Positions 12,401 to 24,775 are shown, numbered from the stretch's first letter. The stretch is DNA of 64,000 bases from Adenanthera pavonina (GCA_026686845.1 JAIVEN010000024.1:5567501-5631500), one strand, 5' to 3'. Program-made: numbers and translations. Notes: a model not told the origin generated them from the sequence alone.

Positions 12401-12978
12401 TCGGTGTATGGGACTCAGTTTAGTTTGCTTCACAGCCAAATCCCAAGTTTTTTCTACCACCGAAACATACAGTGCAGGGGCAATTTTAAAAGAAAAGTGA
12501 AAAGGCAGGGTACACGAGAAAAGAGCATCGTAAAAATGACCGACGATAATTTCCCTTTTTCGGGGTTTTTAAATTTTTGGGTATTGTAACAAAAAGAAAA
12601 TTTCAAAAAAACTAAAAAAAAAAACTTGTGAAATTATCAAACATGAATTCATTTATGATGGAAATGTCAATTTTCCCCTACTCATATTTTCCAATAATGC
12701 TCACATATTTCTAATTTTGATTAGGGGCAAAATCAATATTTTGCACCATATTTTTTATTTCATTTTGATATCTTACTATCTTTTTGAAATTTTGTAAGTT
12801 CTCAATATATTTTTAAAATTTTCTATCTTTTACAATAGTTAAGTGAAATTTAAAAAAAAAAAAGTTAAAACATTATATCTTGGCTCTATTATGAAACATC
12901 GTATCAAGGCAAACAAATAAAATTGTAAGGCTGTAAGAGGAATTAATTCTTAAAAGTAAAAATATCATAACTTCTATA
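12401..12978. other. Intergenic AT-rich DNA
   Basis: AT-rich sequence between the PPR gene 5' end and the solo LTR. I see no coding segment, RNA gene or clear repeat here. Confidence 0.5.
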
Positions 12979-14637
12979 TGTTAGATAAGCTGGCTTCCCA
13001 AGAGGGGGGTGAATTGGGAAAATTAAAAATTTTCTACAAAATGTCAAGAAAGTGAAGAAAGTAAAGGGTGATGGTAAAACAGAGTATAAATGAGTAACCA
13101 ATAAAAGAAGTAGTAGGGAAGAGAAGATTCAGATATTTATCCTGGTTCGGTCTCTCAACTTGACCTACGTCCAGTCCCCAAGTCACCACTTGAGATTTTT
13201 CATTATTCTGCAAGAATTTAGTGGGCTTCTTACAAATGCCACAGTACAATGTTGATGCTCTGTTTCTAGAGCTCACACTTTCTCTCTTTGCACTCTCACT
13301 AAGTGCTTCTCCAATCCCTTGTGATATTCCCTCACAAGAAAATCTTTCTTTCAGATGAAGATAAGATTGTTTACAATAAATAAACTCTCTTAATCAGAGT
13401 GTATATGAAAGTTAAAGTACAAAGAATGAAGTATGTGAGAGTAAGAGACTTTGAGTAGATGATTTGGCAGAGTTTCAGTATATATAAAGTTAAAATCATT
13501 TCACATCTTCAAATGAAGTTCTATTTATAGATTTCTGCCCCAACTATACGTTAGAGACAGGATCTAGCCGTTAGAGATGTTACCCAACGGTTACTCTGAG
13601 AAACTATCCGTTCACCAACCGCATTTAATGCTTCTGACACTCAAAATTTGAATTTCAGTTGGTTATCAGACGAATTTTGCAGAAACCGAAAGTTACAGCC
13701 TTTAACGTTAATCTCTCGAAGTTCTTTTGTCATGAAGTAAAATTCAAATTTTCATCTTTAGAAAATGATTCTATGTTGGAACATACGAATTTTCATGTTT
13801 AAAGTCGTTCTGTTAAGTATGAACAGTAATTTCAATTTGCTATAGTGCCTTCGAAATTCGAATTTTGGAACCCCAAAAATCGTCTGTCAGAAGCTGGTTC
13901 AATGAGGCACAATAGTTCATCAATTCGAAATTCGAACTTTCAAAGGGAAAAGTTCGTCTGTCAGAGAGACCTCTTTTCAGACTTACTTTAAAGTTCGAAT
14001 TTCTGAATATTGTCATTCGTATGTCAACATATCAACACAACAGACTCACAAGCTTTGTTTCTGAAATTCGAATTTTTAAGTTCAAAGTTCGTCTGTCAGT
14101 GAGCAATTTTGAAGCCCTATCTAAACTTGGTTTCAGATGAACTTTGACATATTCTTAGACGAATTTTTCAATTTTCATAAGTTGCATTTTATCTGAAATT
14201 CGAATTTTAAAAAGCCACAGTTCGTCTGTCAGAGAAAGCTCCTTTCAGACGCGTACCAAAATTCGAATTTCTCAAGTCATAATTCGTCTGTCAGAGAAGC
14301 CTCTTTTTAGACTTGTTCATTTTCAATACGAAATTTGAATTTTCAAACCCAAAGTTTGAATTTTCAAAACAGTAGATCAGTATAAACCTTTCAAACTTCG
14401 TCTGTTGGTTGGTGTTTTTCAAATATTCTATGAATTAACATAGAATCAAGGTTTTAAAACATCTTTTCACCAAATCAAAGTTTTTTACTCAAATTAAAAT
14501 ATTACTAAACATTCTACATCAATTCTTGCACTGATTTCTCCAGAATTCCTTCACTTGAAACCTTTTGTGCACCTTTGATATCTTTATTCCAAGCTCTTGA
14601 AGGTAGGTTTGGAATCATCAAAATACTTGATTCAACA
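12979..14637 (-). mobile_element. Solo LTR of the Sirevirus-like Copia family
   Basis: A 1659-bp sequence bounded by TGTTAGATAAGC and GATTCAACA is the reverse complement of the LTRs of Copia element 1 (same length class, same termini, TATA-like TATTTATAG at 13522-13530). No gag or pol is attached. The flanking 5-mers (CTATA and TTATC) do not match, so this is either an old solo LTR with decayed TSD or the product of recombination between elements. It carries the same dispersed AATTCGAATTT and TTCGTCTGTCAG motifs as the other LTRs. Confidence 0.85.
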
Positions 14638-14992
14638 TTATCAAATGATATGGATACTTTGGTCTTTTACCACAATTTCCTCCAATGTAAAGTACATTAT
14701 ATTAATTAAAATTGTAACAAATACATGAAACATAATGGCATTGAATCTAAATATGACAAGAAACACAAATGGGAAACCTGAGTCCTAGCGTTGTTTGAGC
14801 CTATGCACACTTGAACTTCTAGGACTCAAATGAATCTATAAACAAAATAAAGTCTCTACACAAAGCTCTCTTAAAAATTGGATAAGTGTTGCCAAGGAGG
14901 CTAAAATTAGATAGGTTGCCGTAGTGGCTTTATCAAAGCTTTACCCTTCACTTGGCTAAGGAGAGAAAATAGGGAGGAGAGAAAATGAGGGG
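14638..14992. other. Unassigned spacer between solo LTR and Gypsy LTR
   Basis: About 350 bp with no recognisable gene. It should represent pre-insertion DNA next to the Gypsy LTR start, but the matching sequence on the far side of the Gypsy element was not found. Confidence 0.4.
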
Positions 14993-15069
14993 TGACACAC
15001 CCTACTCTAACATACCTCCAAACTTGACTAATTACTATAAAAATTAACCAAACAAAACCAAAACACCAC

Positions 15070-15074
15070 AACTT
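15070..15074. repeat. TSD of Copia element 1, left (AACTT)
   Basis: AACTT directly precedes the 5' LTR and is repeated directly after the 3' LTR at 38784-38788. This 5-bp size is normal for Copia integrase. It lies in the Gypsy LTR. Confidence 0.92.
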
Positions 15075-16730
15075 TGTTTAATCAAGTGTTTTGATGACTC
15101 CAAATCAACCTTCAAGAGCTTGGAATAAAGATATCAAAGGTGCACAAAAAGCTCAAGTGAAGAAATCCTGGAGAAATCAGTGCAAAGATTCATGTAGGAT
15201 GTTTAAAAATGTTTTTGATTTGAGTAAAAGACTTTGATTTGGTGAAAAGATGTTTTAAAACCTTGATTCTATGTTAAATCATGGAATATTTGAAAAACAC
15301 CCACCAACAGACGAAGTTTGAAAGGTTAATACTGATTTGTCATCTTGGAAATTCAAACTTTGGCTTTCGAAATTCGAATTTCGTATTAAAACTGGATAAG
15401 TCTGAAAAGAAGCCTCTCTGACAAACGAATTATGACTTAATAAAATTCGAATTTTGATAAGTGTCTGAAAGGAGCTTTCAGTAACAGACGAACTTTGGGT
15501 TTTGAAAATTCGAATTTCAGACAAAATAAAACTTATGAAAACTAAAGAAATTCGTCTGAAAGTATATCAAAGTTCATCTGAAACCAAGTTTAGAATGGAT
15601 TTCAAAATTGCTCGCTGATAGACGAACTTTGAACATGAAAATTTGAATTTCAGAAACTAAGCTTGTGAGTCTGTTAGAATGATATGTTGACATACGAATG
15701 ACAGTATTTATAAATTCAAATTTTGAAGTTTGTCTGAAAAGTGGTCTCTCTGACAGATGAACTTTGACATTTAAAAATTCAAACTTTGAATTATACGAGC
15801 TACTGTGACTTATGAACCAGCTACTGACAGACGAATTTTGGGGTTCCAAAATTTGAATTTCGAAGGCACTGTAGCAAATTGAAAATACTGTTCACACTTA
15901 ACAGAAAAACTTTCTACTTGAAAATTCGTATGTCACAAAGAAGAAACATTTTCTAAATATCAAAATTCGAATTTCACTTCATGACAGACGAACTTCGGGC
16001 TTTCAACGTTGAAGCTGTTAACCTTCGATGTCTGCGAAATTCCTCTGTTGTCCAATCGAAATTCAAATTTCAGTATGTCATAAGCATTAAATGCGGTTGA
16101 TTAACGGATAGTTTTTCAGAGTAACCGTTGGATAACTTCTCTAACGGATAGATTTTGTCTCTAACGTATAGTTGAGACCTAAATCTATAAATACAACATC
16201 ATTTGAAGTTGTGGGTAATGATTTTAACATTGTATATACTGAAACTCTGCCAAATCAATTACTCAAAGTCTGTTACTCTCTCACTTCAATATTTTGTACT
16301 TCAACTTTCATATTCACTCTATTTAAGAGAGTTTAATCCTTGTAATCAATCTTATCTTCATCTGGAAGATAGATTTTCTTGTGAGGGAATATCATAAGGG
16401 ATTGGGGAGCACTTTGTAAGAGTGCATAGAGTGAAGCTCTAGAAACAGAGCAACATCTTTGTACTGAGGCATTTGCAAGAAGCCCACGGAATTCTTGCAG
16501 TATAGTGGAAAATCTCAAGTGGTGACTTGGGGACTGGACGTAGGTCAAGTGGAGAGACCGAACCAGGATAAATTTCTGAGTCTTCTTCTCTTTACTGCCA
16601 CCTTTACAGTTATTTGTTTATACTCTATTTTACCATCATATATTGCTTTTTTTCACCTTCTTGATATTTTGCAGAAAATTTTTAATCTTCCCAATTCACC
16701 TCCCCTCTTAGGAAGCCAGCTAATCTAACA
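15075..16730 (+). repeat. 5' LTR of Copia element 1
   Basis: Begins TGTTTAATCAAG and ends CTAATCTAACA; 1656 bp. It contains a TATA-like CTATAAATA at 16185-16193. A conserved block near the 3' end (GGACTGGACGTAGGTCAAGT and CCGAACCAGGATAAAT) is shared by every LTR of this family in the window. Upstream of the TATA box lie many copies of AATTCGAATTT-like and TTCGTCTGTCAG-like motifs. Confidence 0.93.
16185..16193 (+). promoter_or_regulatory. Probable TATA box in LTR of element 1
   Basis: CTATAAATA within the LTR. The same motif occupies the equivalent place in the 3' LTR (38230-38238), in both LTRs of element 2 (minus, 33517-33525 and 23306-23314) and in the solo LTR (minus, 13522-13530). Conservation and position suggest the retroelement promoter. 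Confidence 0.65.
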
Positions 16731-16732
16731 AG

Positions 16733-16745
16733 TGGTATCAGAGCC
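16733..16745 (+). other. Primer-binding site (tRNA-Met type) of element 1
   Basis: TGGTATCAGAGCC starts two bases after the LTR end and is the standard complement of the initiator tRNA-Met 3' end used by plant Copia elements. Confidence 0.92.
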
Positions 16746-16785
16746 CGAATTCCCAATCAAAGGATCTCACAGTCCGGGAATTAAA

Positions 16786-18585
16786 ATGGCTGGTTTTGGA
16801 GAAAGTATGTTACCAGAAGGCAACAACACACATATACCACCTGGCTTCAGTGGAGAACACTATGGGTACTGGAAGATGAGGATGCAAATTTATCTCTAGT
16901 CAATTGATCTGGACATCTGGTCAGTCATTCAGAAGGGAGATTTTGTCCCAATGGCTTTGGAAGATGATGGAAAATACAGAGAGAAGCCAGAAGCTGAATG
17001 GAATGAGGAAGATAGAAGAAGAGTCTTAGTGAATTTCAAGGCAAAACATTGTTTAGTCAGTGCTTTGAATCAAGACGAATTCTACAGAGTCTCCCAATGC
17101 TCCACTGCCAAGGAAATGTGGGACACCCTGCAAATTGTTCGTGACGGAACAACTGGAGTCAGGGAAAATAAACTAAATACATGCATAGGAGAATATGAAA
17201 GCTTCAGAATGGCTGAAGGAGAGAATGTAAAAGAGCTATAGAAGAGATTCACCCTCATTGTGAATCAACTAAAGAGCCTGGGAAAGGAGTACACTCAAAC
17301 AGGGAAAGTCAGAAAGATCCTCAGAGCTCTCCCTCTGGAATGGCAACCCAAAGTAACAGCAATAGAGGAAGCTAGGGGAGAATCAATGGTCTCTGCCACA
17401 GCTCTCTTTGGCAGCCTCGAGGAGTATAAAGGAAAAATGAAAGCTCTCAAGGAAGCTGGACAAGACAAAAAGAAGAAAGACCTTACTCTCAAAGTTACTG
17501 AGGAAAAAGAAGAAGAATCTGACAATGGAGAAGAACTCGATGAAGAAACTCTGGCTATGATGGTCCGAAAATTTGGAAGATTCTACAGCAAAAAGAGAAA
17601 CAAGAAAATCTTCAAGAAAGGAGCAGCTGGAGATAGCAAGAGGGAAGCAAAAGAGCCTATCACTTGCTATGAATGCAAAAAGCAGGGACATATCAAATAG
17701 GATTATCCACAATTTCTCAAGAAGCAAGAAAAAGAAAAGAAAGCTACAGACAAAGGCAAGAAGAAAAGAGCTTACATCTCATCAATATAGGGTAATAGCT
17801 CAGATAAAGAAGAAGATGATGAAGATGAAATTGCCAACATCTGTCTCATAGCACTTGCCTCTGAAGAAGCTGAAATCCCATGCAGCAGTGATCAAGAAGA
17901 TGAGGTATATGAATCTGAACCTTCCTATTCTGAATTACTAGATGCATTTCATGAGCTGCATGATGAGTTTGTTAAGGTTGCTAAAGAATTGAAGCAAGCT
18001 AGGAAAAAGTTTAACAAACTAGAATCTCAATGCAACACTTCTGAAATTGCTTCTCTACCTATTACTGAACCTGTTTGCTGTAAATCATGCATTGAACTAA
18101 AGCAAACTAATGAATATCTAGTGAAAAGCATGTCTAGGCTTACTAGAGGTAAAGATATGTTGTTTGCTTTAATGGGAAGCCAAAGAATATCTTAGGGAAA
18201 AGCTGGACTTGGCTATGATCCTTGTGCTGTAAAAGAAAAGATTAGGAAGAAAAATCAGAATGTGTACATGAGACATTTTGTGCATGCTGATGGAAATAGA
18301 AAGAAAGATCATATGTCACAACACATTGAATCATATAATCAACTAAGGCATGCTAAACAAAAATATTATCTGCATTGTTTTCTTCCTGCTTCTCAATCCA
18401 GCAGTCCCTTTTCCACCTGTCACTTCTGTAACAAAAAGGGGCATATTTCGAGCTCATGTGCTTTAAAGAAAATTGGACTTGACAGGAAGGTTAAATGGAT
18501 TCCCAAAGGTACATCTGTATCTAGGGAAAAGACTACTGACATAAAAGGACCCAAACAAATTTTGGTACCTAAAAGGAAAATATGA
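16786..18585 (+). pseudogene. gag of Copia element 1 (five amber stops)
   Basis: Homologous along its length to the intact gag of element 2, starting MAGFGESMLPEG. The frame stays constant but is cut by TAG codons at 16897, 17239, 17698, 17788 and 18193. At the matching places element 2 has Gln, Gln, Trp, Trp and Gln, so each stop fits loss of a CAG or TGG codon by a C-to-T or G-to-A change. A zinc knuckle (CYECKKQGHIK, with its Trp turned to a stop) lies at about 17665-17710, and a second (CHFCNKKGHISSSC) near 18418-18460. It ends with TGA as pol begins in another frame. Confidence 0.9.
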
Positions 18586-21500
18586 ACTTTGTTTTGCAGG
18601 TCTGTCTCAAAGCTAGAAAGAACAATAAATGGTATATGGACAGTGCCTACTCAAGTCACATGACCGGTGATAAGGAGAAGTTCATCACCCTTAGAGACAA
18701 GAAAGGAGAAAATGTGACCTTTGGAGGTGATCAATATGGCAGAATAGTTGGCATTGGCATTGTGGGCAAGAATCCTGAAACATCCATTGAAGAGGTACTG
18801 TTTGTGATTGGCCTCAACCACAATCTGCTGAGTGTGAGCCAAACATGTGACAAAGGAAACTGGGTACTGTTTGACTCAAAATTCTGCCTGGTCATCAGAA
18901 AAAGTGATCACAAAGTAATCCTCAAAGCTCAAAGGGACGGTAATTGCTATACTATTGATCTTGATGAACTTCCTCCATTAGATTCTGTTTGCTTGATTAG
19001 TCAGGATAATGATAGTTGGCTGTGGCATAGAAGATTAGCTCATGTTAACATGAATCAGCTTTCAAAACTGGTTAAAAATGAGTTAGTCACAGGCCTACCA
19101 AAAATCACTTTTGAAAAGGACAAAGAATGTGATGCATGCCTAAGAGGAAAACAAACTAAATCTTCTTTTAAACCCAAAAACGTAGTCACCACAACTAGAC
19201 CACTAGAACTACTGCATATGGATTTAATTGGTCCATCTAGTGTAAAAAGTCTTGGTGAAAATCTGTATGTGCTTGTAATTGTGGATGATTACTCTAGATT
19301 TACATGGACATTGTTTCTTTCCTCTAAAAGTGATACCTTTGATGCATTTGTAACGTTAGCCAAGAAAGTGCAAAATGAGAAAGGTATTTCCATTGTGTCT
19401 ATCAGGTCAGACCATGGAGGAGAGTTTGAGAACTCATATTTCCTGCAATATTGCAATGAGCATGGAATTGATCACAACTTCTCAGCTCTAAGAACTCCTC
19501 AGCAAAATGGAGTAGTAGAGAGGAAGAACAGAACAATTGGAGAGATGGCTAGAGCTATGCTGAATGAAAAGGAACTCTCTCAAGTATTCTGGGCTGATGC
19601 AGTAAACACAGCAAGCTACATCATAAACAGAGCCTACATCAGACCAATCCTTGGGAAGACTCCTTATGAGCTGTACAAAGGAAGAAAGCCAAATCTCTCA
19701 CATCTCTATGTGTTCGGCTGCAAGTGCTTCATCCACAACAACGGAAAGGAGAATATGGGTAAGTTTGATGCCAAATCTGATGAAGGTATATTTCTGGGCT
19801 ATTTTAGTAGAAGTAAGGCATATAGAGTTTTCAATAAAAAGTCTAATTTGGTAGAAGAATCTGTGCATGTAGTATTTATTGAAAATGAAACTATTTCCAA
19901 ACATGTCACTGGTAGGGATGATCTTATTCTAAACTTTAAGGATTTAAATCTTTCTGATGGAAATAAAATTGAACCTCTAAAGATATCTGAATCTATTAAC
20001 ATAGAGGAAGATATTCAAGAGAAAGATTTTGAAGAAGAAAGTAATGAAGAAATGTCTCAAGAACTCCCTAGAGCTTGGAGATATCAAAGGAATCATCCTG
20101 TTGATCAAGTAGTAGGGAATGTTCAAGAGAAAGTTAAAACCAGAAAATAGTTAAGGGATCAAATGATAAACTGTGCTTTTATTTCTCAAATTGAACCTAA
20201 ATGTACTGAAGAAGTCTTAACAGATGAATACTGGATTTTAGCTATGCAAGATGAATTGAATCAATTTGAAAGAAATCAAGTTTGGGATTTAGTGCCCAGA
20301 CCCAAAAATCATCCTGTCATTGGCACTAAATGGGTTTTTAGAAATAAACTTGATGAATCAGGATCAATAATAAGAAATAAAGCTAGATTGATTGCTAAAG
20401 GATATAATAAAGAAGAAGGTATTGATTTTGAGGAAACATTTGCTCCAGTAGCTAGATTAGAAGCAATTAGAATTCTGTTAGCATATGCATGCATGAAAAA
20501 TATCTTGTTATATCAAATGGATGTGAAGAGTGCTTTTCTAAATGGATATATCATGGAAGAGGTTTATGTAGACCAACCTCCAGGTTTTGAAGACTCTACA
20601 AAACCAAATCATGTTTATAAACTGAAGAAAGCTCTTTACGGTTTAAAACAGGTCCCTAGAGCATGGTTTGAAAGATTGAGTAATTTTCTAACTGAAAAGG
20701 GGTTCAATAGAGGAAAAGTAGATACAACTTTATTCACTAAGAAAGAGAATAAAGATTTACTTATTGTTCAAATCTATGTTGATGATATTATATTTGGTGC
20801 TACTTATAAATCTCTTTGCTAGAATTTCTCTAAGTTAATGTAGGGAGAATTCGAGATGTCCATGATGGGTGAACTCAACTTCTTCCTTGGATTGCAAATC
20901 AAGCAGTGTGATGATGGTATCTTCCTCAACCAATCCAAGTATCTGAAGGAATTGCTAAACAAGTTTGGAATGGAAAATATCAAGCCAATGGGAACACCTA
21001 TGGCTACTGCAACCAAACTGGATATGGATGAAAAAGGGAAAATATTTGACATAACCCAGTACAGAAGAATGATTGGATCCCTACTGTACCTAAGTGCCAC
21101 TGGACCTGACATCATGTTTAGTGTCTGTATGTGTGCAAGATTCCAGTCATGTCCCAAGAAAACCCATGCAACTGCTATGAAGCGTATCTTTAGATATCTT
21201 ATTGGAACTTCACAGATGGGTCTTTGGTATCCAAAGGGCAATGGAGAAGATCTCAAAGGATACACTGATGCTGACTTTGCAGGATCCAAAACTGACAGAA
21301 AAAGCACAAGTGGAATATGTCAATTTCTTGGAGGATCCTTGGTTTCATGGTTTAGCAGGAAGCAAAATAGTATGGCCTTATCCACAGCAGAAGCTGAATA
21401 TGTTGCAGCTGGAAGCTGTTGTGCCCAAATCATCTGGATGAAACAGCAACTTGAAGATCTTGAGGTTGAGATGAAGGAAATACCAATCATGTGTGATAAC

Positions 21501-21725
21501 CAAAGTGCCATTAATATCACAAAGAATCCTGTCATGCATTCAAGGATAAAACATATTGAAGTTAGGCACCACTTCATAAGGGATCATGTTTTGAAAGGAG
21601 AAATCAGACTAGAGTACATCTCAACTGAGGATCAAGTGGCTAATATTTTGACAAAGCCTCCATCAGAAGATAGACATTGCAAAATCAGGAGAGAATTGGA
21701 TATGGTAAATCCCAATGAACTGTAA
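18582..21725 (+). pseudogene. pol of Copia element 1 (PR-IN-RT-RH, with stops)
   Basis: One frame covers protease (MDSAYSSHMTG; the Cys seen in element 2 is Tyr here), integrase with WHRRLAHVN...CDACLRGKQ zinc site and catalytic [18 protein letters not shown] and [11 protein letters not shown], reverse transcriptase with [10 protein letters not shown], and RNase H with [18 protein letters not shown] and STAEAEYVA. Three in-frame TAG codons break it: 20148-20150 between integrase and RT (also present in element 2), 20820-20822 and 20841-20843, just after the YVDD motif. No ATG opens the frame; it is preceded by TTTGTTTTGCAG. Confidence 0.93.
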
Positions 21726-22722
21726 GTAAACCAGTGTGCAATTCTATTTTTAAATTTTCCAACATTAAATTAATTCTAACTTTAGCATCGGAGTGAATTT
21801 AATTTAAGTTGCAGGTGCTCCTCATGAGATTCAATGGCAATAAATCTGAAAAATGGAGTACACCAGAATGGAACAATCAAAAAGTGAAGAAAATGGCAAA
21901 AATTCTGAGTTTCTAGATCCATTCTGTAAGTTTTTAAAGTTGAAATTCATATCTTAATTGTGTGTTAGATGAATTTCCTTGATAAAATGTGTTTATGAAC
22001 AAGTCAGCATGGTCAATATTCGAATTTGGATGCCCAACAGACGAACTTCAGCCTGCTATAAGTTGGAACAGTTCTCGGTGATGTCTCGAAATTCGTCTGT
22101 TGGACCTTGAAAGTTCAAATTTTCAAGAACAAAAATTTCAAAGCTATGTTTGTCCAACATGATGATTATACAAATGATTATTTCTTAACATACGAATGTT
22201 GGAAAACCTTTACAAAGTAAGGAAATTCGAATTTCTGATTCAAAATTTGTCTGTTGAAGCATGCTCTTCTTGTTGAATCTTTGAAAGATAAAGTTTAATA
22301 TGCATAATTTGTCTGTTGTTTGCTGATTTGATTGCTGCTTAATGTTTGCTCTTCAAAATTCTAACTTTGTTTAAACAAAATTCGTCTGTTTATCTTGTTT
22401 TGCTTGAACCAAGCCTCTGTCAGATGAACTTTCAGAAGAAAATTCGTCTGTCAGTAAGCTTTGCTGAACAGTTTAACTTTTAACTACCCGAAGTTTGAAT
22501 TTTGACCCCTCAAAATTCGTCTGTCAGGCGGTTACTTGCATTAAAACCGACGGTTTTCCACTGAACAGACGCAACCCTACCTTTTCCTCTCTGAGTCTGT
22601 TCAAATCCTCTCATCAATGCTCTTCAATTCTGACCATAAATCTTCAACTCCCACCATTTAAACTGATTTTTGCACCCTATAAACCCAATCTCGGCCTCAT
22701 TCTGAATCATTCATCCACAGAA
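21726..22722 (+). other. pol-ORF3 spacer of element 1, rich in short repeated motifs
   Basis: About 1 kb without coding content. It begins with an acceptor-like AGTTGCAG/GTGCTCCT shared with element 2. Beyond about 22000 it carries many copies of ATTCGTCTGTTG/ATTCGTCTGTCAG and TTCGAATTT-like motifs, the same vocabulary as the LTRs. It could be an untranslated leader for ORF3. Confidence 0.6.
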
Positions 22723-22757
22723 ATGGTAAGAGTAAAGAATCCTGAAGCTGGAAAAGG

Positions 22758-22762
22758 AGAGG
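22758..22762. repeat. TSD of Copia element 2, left (AGAGG)
   Basis: AGAGG immediately before the element is repeated at 34696-34700 immediately after it. Removing the element and one copy restores the ORF3 reading frame of element 1. Confidence 0.95.
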
Positions 22763-24484
22763 TGTTAGCAAGGCTGACTTCCCAAGAGGGGGGGTGAATT
22801 GGGAAGATTGATTTTTTTTCTGCACAAAGCAAAGCAAGTGAAGATATCACAGTATAATGAAAACAACGTGTAAAACAGAGCAAGCTGAAAAGTAGAGATA
22901 AGGAGGAGAAAACTCAGTGATTTATCCTGGTTCGGTCTATCCACTTGACCTACATCCAGTCCCCAAGACACCTCTTGAGATTTATCCACTATCCAGCAAG
23001 AATTTCAACGGGCTTCTTGCTAAAGCCACAGTACACGAGTATGCTCTGTTCTGAGCTCTCTCAAACTCTCTAAGCACTTTCTCTATGTGCTTCCTAATCC
23101 CCTTGTGAATACCCCTCACAAGTAAATCTATCTTTCAGATGAAGAGTAGATTATTTACAAATGAATAACTCTCTTGAATAGAGTAGATATGAAGGTTTAA
23201 GTACAAATAATGAAGTTGGAAGGGTAAAAGCTTTTGAGATGAAAATTCAGCAGAAATTCGGTATATACAAGTTTGATTCGTTACCCACAACTTCAAATGA
23301 TGTTGTATTTATAGATTTGGGTCTCAAATATCCGTTAGAGACAAAATCTATCCGTTAGGGAAGTTATCCAACGGTTACTCTGAAAAACTATCCGTTTACC
23401 AACCGCATTTAATGTTTCTGACATACTGAAATTCGAATTTTGGTTGGCCAACAGACGAATTTCGAGGGAACCGAAGGTTAAAGCTTCCAACGTTAAAATA
23501 CGAAGTTCGTCTGTCCATAGAGTGAAATTCGAATTTTGAAACTTATAAAATATTTTCACAATGTGACATACGAATTTTCAAGAAGAAAGTTTTTCTGTAA
23601 ATCGTGAACAGTGTTTTCAATTTTCTACAGTACCCTCGAAATTCGAATTTTGGATGCCCAAAATTCGTCTGTTCATTGAACGTTCAAATAGGCACCGTAG
23701 TTCACTTTCTTTGAAATTCGAATTTTGGCAGAATGAAATTCGTCTGTCAGAGACCAGTTTTGAGACTTAAATCTTTCTTGATCTCAGATGAACTTTATCA
23801 AACTTTCAGACGAATTTTTTCTATTTTCTCAAGTTTTGTTTTGTCTGAAATTCGAATTTTGAAAGAGTGAAATTCGAATGTCACAAAGTAGCTCCCTTGA
23901 TTCAGATGAATATTCAAATGTTGCTAAGTCAAAGTTCGTCTGTCAGAGAGCATTTTTCAAACTTAGTTTCTTCTTGATTTCAGATGAACTTTAGCATAGT
24001 TTCAGACGAATTTCTTTGGTTTTCACAAATTGCATTTTGTCTGAAATTCGAATTTTGAAAGAGTGAAGTTCGTCTGTCACAAAAAGGCTTCTTTCAGACT
24101 TGATGAAAATTCGAATTTTGAATGACCAAAATTCGTCTGACAGAGGGACACCTCTCCAGACTTATTCAGTTTTAGCTCGAAATTCGAATTTCCAAAAGCA
24201 AAGTTCGAATTTCCAACTTGACAGTTCAGTTATACTTTCAAACTTCGTCTGTTTGTGAGTATTTTTCAAATAAGTAAAGATTTAACTTTAAATCAAGGTT
24301 TGAAAACGTCTTTTTCTCAAATCAAAATCTTTTACCCAATCTAAATAAAAACTAAAGATCCTACAAAAGATTTAATAGCAAATACTCAGAAAATCTTCAC
24401 TTGAAACAGCTTTGATCTCCTTTGATATCTTCAATCCAAGCTCTTGAGTGTTGGTTTGGAATCATCAAAACTCTTGATCCAACA
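22763..24484 (-). repeat. 3' LTR of Copia element 2
   Basis: 1722 bp, TGTTGGATCAAG...TTGCTAACA in element orientation. It differs from its partner at 32974-34695 at 11 sites, for example in AATTCGAATT/AATTTGAATT and ACGTC/ATATC. It contains a TATA-like motif at 23306-23314 (minus). Confidence 0.95.
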
Positions 24485-24498
24485 TTCTCCCCCTTTTT
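24485..24498 (-). other. Polypurine tract of element 2
   Basis: AAAAAGGGGGAGAA on the minus strand directly abuts the 3' LTR, the expected primer for plus-strand DNA synthesis. Confidence 0.9.
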
Positions 24499-24775
24499 GA
24501 TGATGACAAAATAACTCACAAACTAGATTAGTACTTGGGTTTGCTTACACAAGCTCCCCCTCAACATATGCATTATAGTTCATAAGATATCATTTTCAAC
24601 AGATTAAGTGAAGAGATTCAAAGCCCAAATCATTGCAATCAAGAACATAATTTACTTAACCAAATTGTTGCAATACATATTTCAATCAGTTCTCAAAACA
24701 TCAAACAAGCAAAAAAAATAAAACAATAATTAAAACTAGATACAACAAGAAGATTCAGCCTAAGATCTAAAAACA

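Noticed and set aside
16495..16728. Small frames with LDVGQVERPNQDK in all LTRs (also 13034, 22765, 32976, 38548)
   Set aside because: They repeat because the LTRs repeat; they lie in the conserved U5-side block and do not look like a protein gene.
20831..20850. Read-through at the other two pol stops of element 1
   Set aside because: Unlike the amber at 20148, these are absent from element 2 and fall within the RT domain, so they are decay.
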